Assembly (NCBI GenBank): GCA_002890585.1
Contig: MIQB01000001.1
Coordinates: forward strand, 1 to 64,000
Reading direction: 5' to 3'
DNA: 64,000 bases
Source of the DNA: Tannerella sp. oral taxon 808
GTDB lineage: Bacteria > Bacteroidota > Bacteroidia > Bacteroidales > Tannerellaceae
Part shown: positions 17,418 through 25,890 of the stretch, in pieces
Position numbering within the stretch: position 1 is the stretch's first letter
Layout of the letters: each line of letters opens with the position of its first letter
Made by a program: the position numbers and the translations under genes
The notes under the pieces: generated by a model
Database searches by the model: none
Seen by the model: only the letters and a program-made list of their open reading frames with translations
What the model was told of the DNA's origin: nothing

Positions 17418-18860
17418 ATGAAGCGTTATTATTTATCCCTGCTGACGGCGCTCTTTGTACTGAGCGTGTCGGCCCAGACGAAGGAGTTTACCATCCTTGC
17501 TACGAACGACATGCACGCGGCCGTGGAGAAGTTCCCCCGCTTTGCTGCCATCATCGACAGTGTGCGCGAACTGCACCCCAACCTGCTGCTGCTCTCGGGC
17601 GGCGACAACCGTACGGGCAATCCGATCAATGACATGTATCCCGTCACAGGCTACCCCATGGTGGCGCTGATGAACAGCGTAGGGTTCGACCTCTCGGCCA
17701 TTGGCAATCACGAGTTCGACTCCAAGATCGATGGCTTGCGCGAGCTGATCAACCTCTCCAACTTCCGCTACGTATGCGCCAATATGTATCCCAACGACAC
17801 GCTGCGGCTGCACGTCGAGCCGTATAAGTTCTTCGAACGCGACGGCATCCGCTTCTGCATCTTAGGGCTGATTCAGGTGAACCGTAATGGCATACCCGAT
17901 GCCCACCCGGATGCGATGCGAGGCATCACCTTCCGTTATCCGAACGACGTAGCCCCGGAGTATAAATGGCTGCGCGACCGCTGCGACGTGCTCATCCTAC
18001 TTACCCACAACGGCTATGAGGCGGACATTGAATTAGCTAAAGTCTTCCCCGAGGCTGACCTCATCGTGGGCGGACACACGCACACGGCGCTCCACGGCAA
18101 CCACCTCCACAGCGGCGTGCTCATAACCCAAGCTGGCAAGAAGCTGGCCTACGTGACGGAGATCAAGCTCAAGCTGCAAGACGGCAAGGTGATCGACAAG
18201 CAAGCGCACCTGATCCCCATCGACAACTCGCCCCGCATCGACCAGAAGGTGAAGGCGCTGGTGGATAAGTTCAGCGACAACCCGGTGCTTAACCGTGTGC
18301 TGACGCAGGTGCCCAACGGATTCTCCGACAAGCAAGAGTTAGGCTGCCTGATGGCTGATGCGCAGCGTGCAGCCGCGGGAGCCGACATCGCCGTGCAGAA
18401 CTGCGGCGGCGTACGCTACGAAACGCTCCCCAAGGGCGGCATCACCGTCGGCGACGTGTTCCGCCTTGATCCCTTCGGCAACGACCTGATGGTGTTTAAC
18501 CTGACCGGCGCCGAGGTGAAGGAGCTGCTGAAGGCCATCTGCCGCGCCGACGACTACGGCCCCGCCTACGTCTCCGGCATCACGTACCAGATCGACCTCG
18601 GGCGTACCAACCGCGAGGTGAAGGGCATCAAGGTGCGCGGCGAAAAGGGCGGAAAGTTTGACGAGAAGCGTACCTACAAGGTGGCCTTGAACAGCTACGT
18701 GTCTTCCGTTGCCGATTACAAACGGGCCGACAAGGAGGGCACGAACCTGCACATGAAGTCGGCCGATGCCATCATCAAATACCTCGAGCAACGCCCCACG
18801 ATCGACTACAAGGGCGCCGTCCGCCGCACCTACACCGGCGGCGAGGACATGGAAAAGTAA
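17418..18860 (+). CDS. UshA-like metallophosphatase / 5'-nucleotidase
   Basis: 480 residues with a signal peptide (MKRYYLSLLTALFVLSVSAQ). The N-terminal calcineurin-like domain shows the metal ligands in ILATNDMHAA (Asp, His), LLSGGDNRTGN, AIGNHEFDSKIDG (Asn-His), LILLTHNGY and DLIVGGHTHTAL. The C-terminal 5'-nucleotidase domain includes GADIAVQNCGGVRYETLPKGGITVGDVF and NLTGAEVKELL. It would hydrolyse nucleotides or UDP-sugars in the periplasm. The gene is the last of the plus-strand run and ends before a bidirectional hairpin. Confidence 0.93.
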   Translation: MKRYYLSLLTALFVLSVSAQTKEFTILATNDMHAAVEKFPRFAAIIDSVRELHPNLLLLSGGDNRTGNPINDMYPVTGYPMVALMNSVGFDLSAIGNHEFDSKIDGLRELINLSNFRYVCANMYPNDTLRLHVEPYKFFERDGIRFCILGLIQVNRNGIPDAHPDAMRGITFRYPNDVAPEYKWLRDRCDVLILLTHNGYEADIELAKVFPEADLIVGGHTHTALHGNHLHSGVLITQAGKKLAYVTEIKLKLQDGKVIDKQAHLIPIDNSPRIDQKVKALVDKFSDNPVLNRVLTQVPNGFSDKQELGCLMADAQRAAAGADIAVQNCGGVRYETLPKGGITVGDVFRLDPFGNDLMVFNLTGAEVKELLKAICRADDYGPAYVSGITYQIDLGRTNREVKGIKVRGEKGGKFDEKRTYKVALNSYVSSVADYKRADKEGTNLHMKSADAIIKYLEQRPTIDYKGAVRRTYTGGEDMEK

Positions 18861-18917
18861 ACTCGTCTTTTTTTCTTCTTTCCGGTTGCCCCCTGCAAAA
18901 TGGCAGCCGGATATAAG

Positions 18918-18948
18918 CAAGGGCGCCCTCTTGGTGAGGGTGCCCTTG
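18918..18948. terminator. Bidirectional hairpin between convergent genes
   Basis: CAAGGGCGCCCTC (18918-18930) pairs with GAGGGTGCCCTTG (18936-18948), with one G-T pair. It sits in the 131-bp gap where the nucleotidase (plus) and the BspA-like gene (minus) converge. The U-tracts are poor, so termination is probable but not certain. Confidence 0.55.
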
Positions 18949-18991
18949 TCACGTTTGGGAGGTGAGGGTGAGAGGCCACCCGGCTCAATCA

Positions 18992-20143
18992 TTAATCAAC
19001 TAACACCTTCTCGGTGCGTTCGCCAGTGCGTACGATGTAGATGCCTTGCGGCAGCGTGACAGACGTTTCGCCCACAGGAGCATTGAAGGTGCGGACAAGC
19101 GCACCGGACACATTATATACCTGTACCGTTTCGGCGCGGGAGAGCGTGAGATAGAGTCTACCGTCGGCCGTGTAGATGCGCGCCTCGGGCAGCAGGGCGT
19201 TGGCGGTAGTATTGGCCTCCGTGATTTGCTTGAACCTTTTCCACTCCGGGGCGGCGGCATACGCGGCTTTCGCACCCTTGGGAACGATCAGGGTGGCTTT
19301 GGAACAAGCGTCCCGGTCGAAGACGCGGAAATTCTGAGCCTCTGGAGGCGTTTTTCCTAACAGGATGACCCTTTTCAAGTTTTCACAGCCAACAAAAGAC
19401 TCCAACTCGAGTGAGCTGAATCCGTCTGGAAAGGTGACAGACTCCAACTCTTCACAATAAGCAAATGCCCCAATCCCGAGACTCTTCATTCCGGCGGGAA
19501 ACGTAACTGCATTCAGCCGACACTCGTCAAAGGCATAGTTCGCCGTTGTTTTTATGCCAGCAGGAATATGATACACTTTATCAGGCCTTCCTGCGGGATA
19601 GTGAACCAACTTCGCCTCCTTTTTATTAATCAGCACACCACCGTCAACGGTGCTATACGTGCTGTTTCCTCTATCAACAATAAAAGCTGCCAAGACGGAG
19701 CAACCCGTGAATGCATAATCATCTACCTCTTTCACGCCGGCCGGAATCTTCACTGCCGGTAATTTCTCGCAATTCGCAAAGGCTTCAGGCCCAATCTTGC
19801 GCAGACTCTCGGGCAGGGTGACGGAGACAAGTGATTCAGAGTCACAAAAGGAACCCTTCCCCAGACTGGTGACCCCTTCTTTTACGACCACAGCCACCAT
19901 TTCTTTAAGAAAAGCCACCCAGGGCATCTTCAGCACGTAGGTCTGGCGTTCGTAAAAGAGATAGTCCGGTATGTCGCCTCTGCCCGAGATGGTGAGGGCT
20001 TTTGTAGTCGTGTTATACTCCCATTTGAGCGCATTATTCTTTCCGAAGGTTCCGCTTGTCTGCCCCTTGGCGTGCAGGGAGGTGCCCATCAGCCCGAGTA
20101 GTAGGGCGATGAGCCATAGTGTAAGATGTAGTCTTGTTTTCAT
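18992..20143 (-). CDS. BspA-type leucine-rich repeat secreted protein with T9SS-like C-terminal domain
   Basis: 383 residues. Signal peptide MKTRLHLTLWLIALLLGLMGTSLHA. It has a short N-terminal beta region (ALKWEYNTTTKALTISGRGDIPDY), then LRR_5/BspA repeats of about 23 residues with the pattern SVTLPESLRKIGPEAFANCEKL and AVKIPAGVKEVDDYAFTGCSVL. The C-terminal 70 residues (LPEARIYTADGRLYLTLSRAETVQVYNVSGALVRTF... GIYIVRTGERTEKVLVD) match a type A T9SS sorting domain, so secretion through the outer membrane and surface attachment are inferred. Related BspA proteins of oral Bacteroidetes bind fibronectin and fibrinogen. It has two paralogues in this window. Confidence 0.88.
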   Translation of the reverse strand: MKTRLHLTLWLIALLLGLMGTSLHAKGQTSGTFGKNNALKWEYNTTTKALTISGRGDIPDYLFYERQTYVLKMPWVAFLKEMVAVVVKEGVTSLGKGSFCDSESLVSVTLPESLRKIGPEAFANCEKLPAVKIPAGVKEVDDYAFTGCSVLAAFIVDRGNSTYSTVDGGVLINKKEAKLVHYPAGRPDKVYHIPAGIKTTANYAFDECRLNAVTFPAGMKSLGIGAFAYCEELESVTFPDGFSSLELESFVGCENLKRVILLGKTPPEAQNFRVFDRDACSKATLIVPKGAKAAYAAAPEWKRFKQITEANTTANALLPEARIYTADGRLYLTLSRAETVQVYNVSGALVRTFNAPVGETSVTLPQGIYIVRTGERTEKVLVD

Positions 20144-20289
20144 CTATCTAAAAAGTTTTTGTGTCGTGAGAATTAAAAAAAGGGGGAAGACGAGGATCCC
20201 CGCCTACCCCCCCTTTCGCTCCGCAACGCAGTCGATACGCGTGCGGAGCATGTGTGTGAATCAAGTCGCCACCCTCGGGCTGCTTCGGC

Positions 20290-21252
20290 TTATCCTTGAT
20301 CGCCCGGTTTCTTCGGTGGCTCCTCGGGCAGGTGGATGTCGTCGCCACCGCCCTCGGGTTGTTTCGGCTTATCCTTGTCTTCAGGCTTCTTGGGTGGTTC
20401 CTCGGGCTGGTGGATGTCGTCGCCTCCTCCGGGCTGCTTCGGCTGCTTCGGTTCCTTCGGTTCCTTCGGCTCTTTGGGCGTCTTGGGATCCTTGGGATGT
20501 TTCTCTGCACGCTTTTTGGCCATCGTTTGGCGAAGCTCTACCTGCTCTTCTTGACGCTTGATGAGTGCGTTGAGGTTCAGGATGAAGCCCTTGAAGTGCT
20601 CATCTCCGTTGAGATGAACCAGGGCGTTGACGGAGTAGACCAGATCGCGATAAGCCTCATCGGCGGCGGTGCGCTTCTCCTTGACAATGCCCACAAGGCG
20701 GGCGCCCTCCTCGTCGGAGCGGGGCGTGACGGACTGGATGAAGGCTTTCTGCTTCTGCTCCAAGTCATCGACGAAGGGCTTGAGTCCGGCCTTGGTCAGC
20801 TTCTCGTTGCCAAGGGCGTGGAGGTCTTGGAGGAGGTTGTTGAGCACACCCGTTTCGGCAGACTGGTTCATGCGCAGCGCGTTGCCATACTTTTTGAAGT
20901 GCTTCAGCGCCACGATGGCGATGTCGGCAACCTCGGTGTTGGGGTGTCGGGTGGTGCTTTTGACGAAGCTGTATATCGCGTTCCAGGCGTCGTCGCGTTC
21001 CTTGTCGTACTTGGCTGCGGCGGCCACCGAGGGCAGTGCCGCGGCCGCCTTCAGGGCGTCGTCAAACTCGCCGTAGGCCGTGTTAAAGTCGTCAACCGAC
21101 TGTTTCAATCTGGGCGAAAAGCCCGGTGCGCTCACCTCTAAGGGCAACTTGACGATGGCCTCTTTGGCTAATGTTTGGAAGCCGTAGTCCTCTTGGACCA
21201 TCAGCCTGCCGACACTGAAGGTGTCGATGCTTACGTTTTTCTTCTTTGTCAT
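20290..21252 (-). CDS. DUF6261-type helical protein with repetitive charged tail
   Basis: 320 residues, no signal peptide. Residues 1-240 are helical (FSVGRLMVQEDYGFQTLAKEA, DERDDAWNAIYSF-like segments, ILNLNALIKRQEEQVELRQ) and resemble the DUF6261 proteins that are common and multicopy in Bacteroidales. Their function is unknown. The last 80 residues are low complexity: a run of PKEPKE-type units, then two near-identical 24-residue units containing GGGDDIHxPEEPPKKP. The tail is also a DNA-level direct repeat (about 20300-20440). It lies in the BspA neighbourhood but has its own gaps on both sides (145 and 447 bp). Confidence 0.75.
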   Translation of the reverse strand: MTKKKNVSIDTFSVGRLMVQEDYGFQTLAKEAIVKLPLEVSAPGFSPRLKQSVDDFNTAYGEFDDALKAAAALPSVAAAAKYDKERDDAWNAIYSFVKSTTRHPNTEVADIAIVALKHFKKYGNALRMNQSAETGVLNNLLQDLHALGNEKLTKAGLKPFVDDLEQKQKAFIQSVTPRSDEEGARLVGIVKEKRTAADEAYRDLVYSVNALVHLNGDEHFKGFILNLNALIKRQEEQVELRQTMAKKRAEKHPKDPKTPKEPKEPKEPKQPKQPGGGDDIHQPEEPPKKPEDKDKPKQPEGGGDDIHLPEEPPKKPGDQG

Positions 21253-21395
21253 ATACTCTCTCGTTTTGAAGTTTTACGGTGTAAGGGGCAATGATTAATT
21301 ATCCATGATTACCTCGGAGCCAGGGCAGAATGGCCCCGCCCCACCATTAATAATCGGCCCATACCTGTTTTTATTGTTTTTCTACATGACCCTGA

Positions 21396-21594
21396 AATCG
21401 CTGATTCCGGCCTTTGTTTTTTTACAAAGCACTGAAATCACTGATTCCGGGCCTTTGTTTTTTTACAAAGCGCTGAAATCGCTGATTCCGGGCCTTTGTT
21501 TTTTTACAAAGCACTGAAATCGCTGATTCCGGGCCTTTGTTTTTTTACAAAGCACTGGAATCACTGATTTCGGCCTTTGTTTTTTTACAAAGGT
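21396..21594. repeat. Tandem array, 41-bp twin-palindrome units (array B)
   Basis: Units join an AATCR-C-TGATT palindrome to a hairpin CTTTGT-T(n)-ACAAAG. TGATT recurs at 21402, 21442, 21483, 21524 and 21565 (steps 40, 41, 41, 41). The first half, AATCNCTGATTCCGG, is essentially shared with array A at 14238, while the second palindrome is completely different. It occupies the gap between the DUF6261 gene and the DUF4190 gene. Confidence 0.9.
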
Positions 21595-21606
21595 ACCGGA
21601 TGAGGG

Positions 21607-21653
21607 CATTCCTCATAGGAGGGCGAAAAATCTTTCGCCCCCTATGAGGAATG
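21607..21653. other. Long hairpin
   Basis: The arms 21607-21628 and 21633-21653 pair over 21 bp with one bulged A; the tip is GGGCGAAA/TTTCGCCC. It directly follows array B and precedes the 3' end of the DUF4190 gene (minus strand), so it could end that transcript, though no U-tract follows. It resembles the REP-like palindrome at 112-139. Confidence 0.6.
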
Positions 21654-21699
21654 GGTCACCCGGATCAATCATTAAGAAGCTGTTAGTTTAGAGAGGCTT

Positions 21700-22026
21700 T
21701 TATCTTAAGAAGCCGAATGCTGCTGCAAACAATCCGGCTATAGACACCATGATTATGAAATAAATAAACGATATACACAATCCTGCAATCGCTAAACCTT
21801 TGGGTCTTTTATATAGTCCGACAAATGAAAAGACCAATCCCAAAATCCACAGTATGAAACATAAGATAGGAACCCAACCGAATAACAGCCCGAGAAGTGC
21901 CAACACAAAGCCTGCAACACCTATACCATTACCCTGTTTAGTCTCTGCCTGCTGAATTATAATCGTTTGTTGTGGACGACTTTCAGCAGCATCTGGATAT
22001 TCTACTGAATTATGCTCTAACATCAT
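21700..22026 (-). CDS. Small DUF4190-like membrane protein
   Basis: 108 residues. The cytoplasmic N-terminus is polar (EHNSVEYPDAAESRPQQTIII). Two hydrophobic segments follow: GIGVAGFVLALLGLLFGWVPILCFILWILGLVFSFVGLY and, after KRPKG, LAIAGLCISFIYFIIMVSIAGLFAAAFGFL. This hairpin of membrane segments joined by a KRPKGLA-like turn is the DUF4190 pattern. No biochemical role is known. It is more AT-rich than the genes around 27-50 kb. A 35-bp gap separates it from the second BspA-like gene on the same strand. Confidence 0.75.
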   Translation of the reverse strand: MMLEHNSVEYPDAAESRPQQTIIIQQAETKQGNGIGVAGFVLALLGLLFGWVPILCFILWILGLVFSFVGLYKRPKGLAIAGLCISFIYFIIMVSIAGLFAAAFGFLR

Positions 22027-22061
22027 GGCTTCTAATACTTACTATCTATATGAGTGACCTA

Positions 22062-23003
22062 TTAGTTCACAAAAACCTTCTCGGTGCGTTCGCCAGTGCG
22101 TACGATGTAAATGCCCGTAGGCAGAGCTACCGTCGTCAGGCCGGCGGGTGCCGTAAGACTCCGAACGAGTACACCATTGAGGTTATAGATGCGTACCGTC
22201 GCAGCCTGCGGCAGGGTGAGGTATACCAACCCCTCGGCAGCATAGATGCGCGCCTCAGGCACGGCGGCGTTAGCGACGGTGCTCTCGGCGATCTGCTTGA
22301 ACTCCTTCCACACCGGTGCGGCGGCATAGGCGGCCTTCGATCCCTTCGGCACCGTCAGGGTGACATTAGCTACGGGGACTCCCCCAAAGACGTTTTTCTT
22401 ATTGATGTCCGGCGGTGTCTTCATGTCTACGGTGAGGCTCTTCAGGTTCTTGCATCCGGAGAAGGCACCGTATCCAATCGCCTTCACACTTGACGGAAGT
22501 GTTACTGAAGATAATTTTTCGCACCATTCAAAAGCACCCTTCCCGATCTCTTGCAACGCAGCCGGAAGCGAATCCAAAACCAAGCTCTGACAACCCTTGA
22601 ATGCTTCATCCCCGATGTGCGTTATTCCGGCGGGGAGCTTCACCATCGGCAGGCTCCAGCAGTGTATAAAAGTCATATTCCCTATCCGGGTCAAACTCGT
22701 CGGGAGGGTTACGGAAATAAGTTTACCCGCATATCGAAAAGCATTGTTTCCTATTCCTGTCACACCTTCTTCTACCACGAGTTTTAGCACCTCTTTATTG
22801 AGGCTTTGCCATGGCGCCTGGTTCTTCACGACATAGTCCGGCATCTCCCCCTTCCCCGAGATGGTGAGGGTCTTTGTGCCCGTGTCGTACTTCCACGTCA
22901 GCGAACCAGTAGTGCCGCTTGTGGGGTTTTGCGCCTGCGCGATGGCGGCGCACATCACGATCGCTAAGAGAGCGATCAGTCCTGTAGTAATTGATTTTCT
23001 CAT
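22062..23003 (-). CDS. BspA-type leucine-rich repeat protein, second copy
   Basis: 313 residues. Signal peptide MRKSITTGLIALLAIVMCAAIAQA. The N-terminal SLTWKYDTGTKTLTISGKGEMPDY is nearly the same as in the first copy. It is followed by about five BspA/LRR_5 repeats (SVTLPTSLTRIGNMTFIHCWSL, MVKLPAGITHIGDEAFKGCQSL, SVTLPSSVKAIGYGAFSGCKNL). The C-terminal domain again ends GIYIVRTGERTEKVFVN, consistent with T9SS sorting. The last 30 codons are almost identical to those of the copy at 18992, which suggests recent duplication or gene conversion. Confidence 0.88.
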   Translation of the reverse strand: MRKSITTGLIALLAIVMCAAIAQAQNPTSGTTGSLTWKYDTGTKTLTISGKGEMPDYVVKNQAPWQSLNKEVLKLVVEEGVTGIGNNAFRYAGKLISVTLPTSLTRIGNMTFIHCWSLPMVKLPAGITHIGDEAFKGCQSLVLDSLPAALQEIGKGAFEWCEKLSSVTLPSSVKAIGYGAFSGCKNLKSLTVDMKTPPDINKKNVFGGVPVANVTLTVPKGSKAAYAAAPVWKEFKQIAESTVANAAVPEARIYAAEGLVYLTLPQAATVRIYNLNGVLVRSLTAPAGLTTVALPTGIYIVRTGERTEKVFVN

Positions 23004-23073
23004 AAGGGTAGTTTGAATTTTGAAATGAATAGAAAGAGCCGGGCACCGACGAGCTGCCGACGCCCGGCTGTGT

Positions 23074-23253
23074 TTAGTTATTCGTTTGCGGGATTGTTGC
23101 TCCTGATAGTCCTGAAATAAACTCGGTTGCGCTTATTGTTCCTCCTGTTGAAGTTACGGTCTTGGTGTAGTCCGTACCCGCAATAATTTGCTGGCTGATC
23201 AAAAGGATGATGCCGATCATCACAGTGATCAATTTTTTTCTCTTTGTTTTCAT
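23074..23253 (-). CDS. Small exported peptide, 59 residues
   Basis: Starting at ATG 23253: MKTKRKKLITVMIGIILLISQ is a basic N-terminus plus hydrophobic core typical of a signal peptide, probably cut after QQIIAG. The mature part is about 35 residues, rich in Thr, Ser and Gly, with no cysteine (DYTKTVTSTGGTISATEF...). No family recognised. It follows the zinc-ribbon gene by 4 bp and precedes the second BspA-like gene by 70 bp on the same strand. An apparent upstream extension to 23313 belongs to a different frame of the zinc-ribbon gene and is not used. Confidence 0.6.
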   Translation of the reverse strand: MKTKRKKLITVMIGIILLISQQIIAGTDYTKTVTSTGGTISATEFISGLSGATIPQTNN

Positions 23254-23257
23254 GGGG

Positions 23258-23401
23258 TCAATTCTCCTCAAACACACGCTCTTTGAATCCGCAACTACTG
23301 CTGCGGCACACATAAATCACATACGTACCTGCAGGAGCAGGCTTCTCCGATTCGGCGTACATATAGGCGCCACACATCGGACATACTTTTCCTTTTGCCA
23401 T
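23258..23401 (-). CDS. Mini zinc-ribbon protein, 47 residues
   Basis: Below the usual ORF cut-off. From ATG at 23401 it reads MAKGKVCPMCGAYMYAESEK... and ends CRSSSCGFKERVFEEN before TGA at 23258-23260. Two cysteine pairs (CPMC and, about 25 residues later, CRSSSC) form a plausible zinc ribbon, with GTYVIYVC between. It may bind zinc and nucleic acid or protein; the role is unknown. The stop is four bases from the start of the exported peptide gene, so the two are probably translated together. Confidence 0.72.
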   Translation of the reverse strand: MAKGKVCPMCGAYMYAESEKPAPAGTYVIYVCRSSSCGFKERVFEEN

Positions 23402-23448
23402 AAGCTGTTCTCCTTTCTATTCTTTTTATGAGGTTAGTATTGTTCTAC

Positions 23449-24495
23449 TTATTTATGAATAAGTTCTTTCAGGTATTTCATACGGATTCCATAGTTGAAC
23501 CCCTGTGTATTGTGAATTCCAGAATAGTTGATAGCGACCAATTCTTTCCGTTTGTTCACCACCGGCGATCCGCTGGAGCCAGGCAATGCCGGTATGTTAT
23601 ACATAATCCGTTCTTCTGTACGCTGGCTAATACTCCCCTTGTTGAATTGTGACTTGATGCCCTCTTTCGTTTGGGAGAGCTGCGGCCCGAGGTTATAACT
23701 GATCATATAGACCTCGCTGTTTTTATCCTTAGAGAGCTTATCTATCCAAGAATCTGAGGTCAATGGATCCGTCTCCGGCACTTTGAAGATGTACTTCCCA
23801 TTCGGGGTCGTTTTGTCCTTTAACTGGATAATGGCCAGATCATGCTCCGCATCCGTTTTTACAACGACACAGGGGAAGAAGTCCGCATTATCCGTCACGT
23901 AAGTGTCATTGTAGGCTATTCCGATTTCATTATGAGAGATAAGCTCTGAATTGTGTGTATTGATGCGATCTATCGATCTATACAACTCTGCAATTTCCTC
24001 TTTCTTAGTCCTGATCGTTTCCAGATAGGAAGATTCCTCACTGAAATCTTCGTTCTCATAATACTTCTGAAGTATACGTTGCTTGAGTTCTTCCTCCATC
24101 TTTTCATAAGAGCTGTATTTCTCCCTGCAATCGTCTTGAAACGATTGAAGAACTTCACTCAATGTCTCGACAATATCTTCCTTCTTATACGTCGATCCGA
24201 CCACATGATTATTCGAGACGATCTCGCCCTTGTCTGAAACAAAAAACCCCGTACCGTAACTCACTTCTACAACCACGGATTCCTTGTCGAAGGTCATATT
24301 ATCAAAGCCTCCGTCCTTATCATACTTTGTGAAGTAGATGGATTGCCCAGTAGACAATTTGAGCTCGTAATACCCCGAATTCTTTATCAAAACAACGCCT
24401 GAAGAACAGTCGTTCTCAATCTCTTGCTCTGTTCCACCATTACAAGAGGTGAAGCACATCCATAGTGCAATAAAAAACCAGTAATAACATTTCAT
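23449..24495 (-). CDS. Trypsin-like (S1C/Do-type) serine protease lipoprotein
   Basis: 348 residues with a lipobox MCFTSCNG, so probably envelope-anchored. The catalytic triad can be read as His in GEIVSNNHVVGS, Asp in DAEHDLAIIQL and Ser in ALPGSSGSPVVNK. Between the His and Asp blocks is a long inserted coiled-coil-like helix (about residues 105-190: VLQSFQDDCREKYSSYEK... ELYRSIDRINTHN), which is unusual for Do/DegS proteases. No PDZ domain follows; the protein ends soon after the Ser strand (ELVAINYSGI). Codon use is AT-richer than in the flanking housekeeping genes. Substrate unknown. Confidence 0.85.
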   Translation of the reverse strand: MKCYYWFFIALWMCFTSCNGGTEQEIENDCSSGVVLIKNSGYYELKLSTGQSIYFTKYDKDGGFDNMTFDKESVVVEVSYGTGFFVSDKGEIVSNNHVVGSTYKKEDIVETLSEVLQSFQDDCREKYSSYEKMEEELKQRILQKYYENEDFSEESSYLETIRTKKEEIAELYRSIDRINTHNSELISHNEIGIAYNDTYVTDNADFFPCVVVKTDAEHDLAIIQLKDKTTPNGKYIFKVPETDPLTSDSWIDKLSKDKNSEVYMISYNLGPQLSQTKEGIKSQFNKGSISQRTEERIMYNIPALPGSSGSPVVNKRKELVAINYSGIHNTQGFNYGIRMKYLKELIHK

Positions 24496-24609
24496 ATTCT
24501 CCTAAATCTTATGGGATAAATTCTTTATGATTAGGGATGGAAGCCGAAGCTACCTTGCCACAGCCTCTTCGCCACTGCTTCCATCACCACATCTTCGCTT
24601 TGGAAAATG

Positions 24610-25083
24610 TCATCTCCTACCATTAATATACCGCAGCCATCCCACGGTCAGTAGGAGGCAAGCCATCTGTTTGCCAGTCATGTCACGAAACCGTGTCCCG
24701 ATTTCACCCTCTATGCTCGCAACAGTCTCGGAAGCTACCTCGCGCAAACACAAATAAGCAGTTTCTTTCATCACAGCAGTGGCTAAAAAGGGCGTAGCCC
24801 AGTCGGTGTCACGTACTACTTCTACACGGTTGAAGGATTCCTCCCCGAGGTAGAACTTGAGCAACGTCTCATAGCCCTCTTCATACTTGATGTAGATTCT
24901 TATTCCACCATCTTGTATATCGGATTCGGCATACGAGAATTTATTAAACGGATGAGCCAACTTGGCCATCAACTCCCCTCCTTCATAACGCACGTAATTC
25001 TGGAAATCAGAAAAGGTCTGGGCAGAGAGCAGACCTGCCGGCAGAAGGAGGCAAACAATCAATAAGGTGATACTTTTTTTCAT
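24610..25083 (-). CDS. Hypothetical secreted protein
   Basis: 157 residues. Clear signal peptide MKKSITLLIVCLLLPAGLLSAQ. The mature part is mixed alpha/beta (VRYEGGELMAKLAHPFNKFSYAESDI, IRIYIKYEEGYETLLKFYLGEESF) with one Cys in each of the two C-terminal helices. No family recognised. It lies 114 bp upstream of the protease gene on the same strand. Location in the periplasm or outside the cell is inferred only from the signal. Confidence 0.7.
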   Translation of the reverse strand: MKKSITLLIVCLLLPAGLLSAQTFSDFQNYVRYEGGELMAKLAHPFNKFSYAESDIQDGGIRIYIKYEEGYETLLKFYLGEESFNRVEVVRDTDWATPFLATAVMKETAYLCLREVASETVASIEGEIGTRFRDMTGKQMACLLLTVGWLRYINGRR

Positions 25084-25890
25084 AAGGCTGATAATTTATG
25101 AGGTTAGAATGCGTCGTCATTTCTTGTCGTATAAAACTTCGTTTTTGTTTTCTCCCCCAAAGGAATATCAGACAATCAGCAGAAAGGCAAAAAGTAGATA
25201 ATGATGATATCCAAAATCGTAAAAACTTTATCCAAAATGGTAAATCGAAAGTTTAAGGGCGTGTTTTTGACGTTTTTAGGGTGCTTTTTTCGTGTTTGAG
25301 TAACAAATCGTAAGCAAAATAAGGGTCGGAAACAGGGGGGCATGAGAGGGCGAAGAGGTCTTTGTGAACCCATTTTCAATGATTCAGGTGGGTCGTGCGG
25401 CTCTTTCGCCGGGCAAACCGAGGGGAAAAAGACCGTTCACAACGATCCCAACCGGAGTCGGTTGGGGGTAATCTGCATCGGAAATACGGGTGTAGCGACC
25501 TGAATGGCCGCTGGATGATAGTCCAGGAAACGCCCCGGGTTTGGACGGCGTCAAAAAAAATTCCCGCTCCCTACAAGTCTCTTCCTACCCTACACACGGC
25601 AGAGTGGAAAGAGACTTGCAGAGAACGGGAGAATTGGACGGTATTGCTTATCCAAGATGCCGCGCCACCTTCGGCACTGCTCTACCCTCTAAGCTGAGAT
25701 CTCGTGTACCCCATTCGAGGTAACTCGTTCCTCTTTCAGGGCGTTCAGATACACACCTGATTTTTGCAAACTATTTCTGCTTGACTATATCATCATACGA
25801 TAACCCTCAGGTCACACTAAATACACAACCAATTTTTCGTAGATCCATTTCTGATTGACTATAACCATTAATCATCCCCTCCTCAAGAAA
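25084..25890. other. 807-bp gap without a convincing gene; several fold-backs
   Basis: No open frame here looks coding. Structures seen are: a perfect hairpin CCCAACCG-GAGT-CGGTTGGG (25447-25466); a longer imperfect fold-back at about 25560-25640 whose core is CAAGTCTCTT with AAGAGACTTG; and near its 3' end an approximate direct repeat containing TTTCTGxTTGACTATA (about 25765-25790 and 25848-25863). It could hold a structured RNA or remnants of an element; I recognise no known RNA family. Confidence 0.4.

Noticed and set aside
25395..25697. 100-codon plus-strand open frame
   Set aside because: No start signal, no recognisable composition, and it overlaps the fold-backs of a gene-less stretch.
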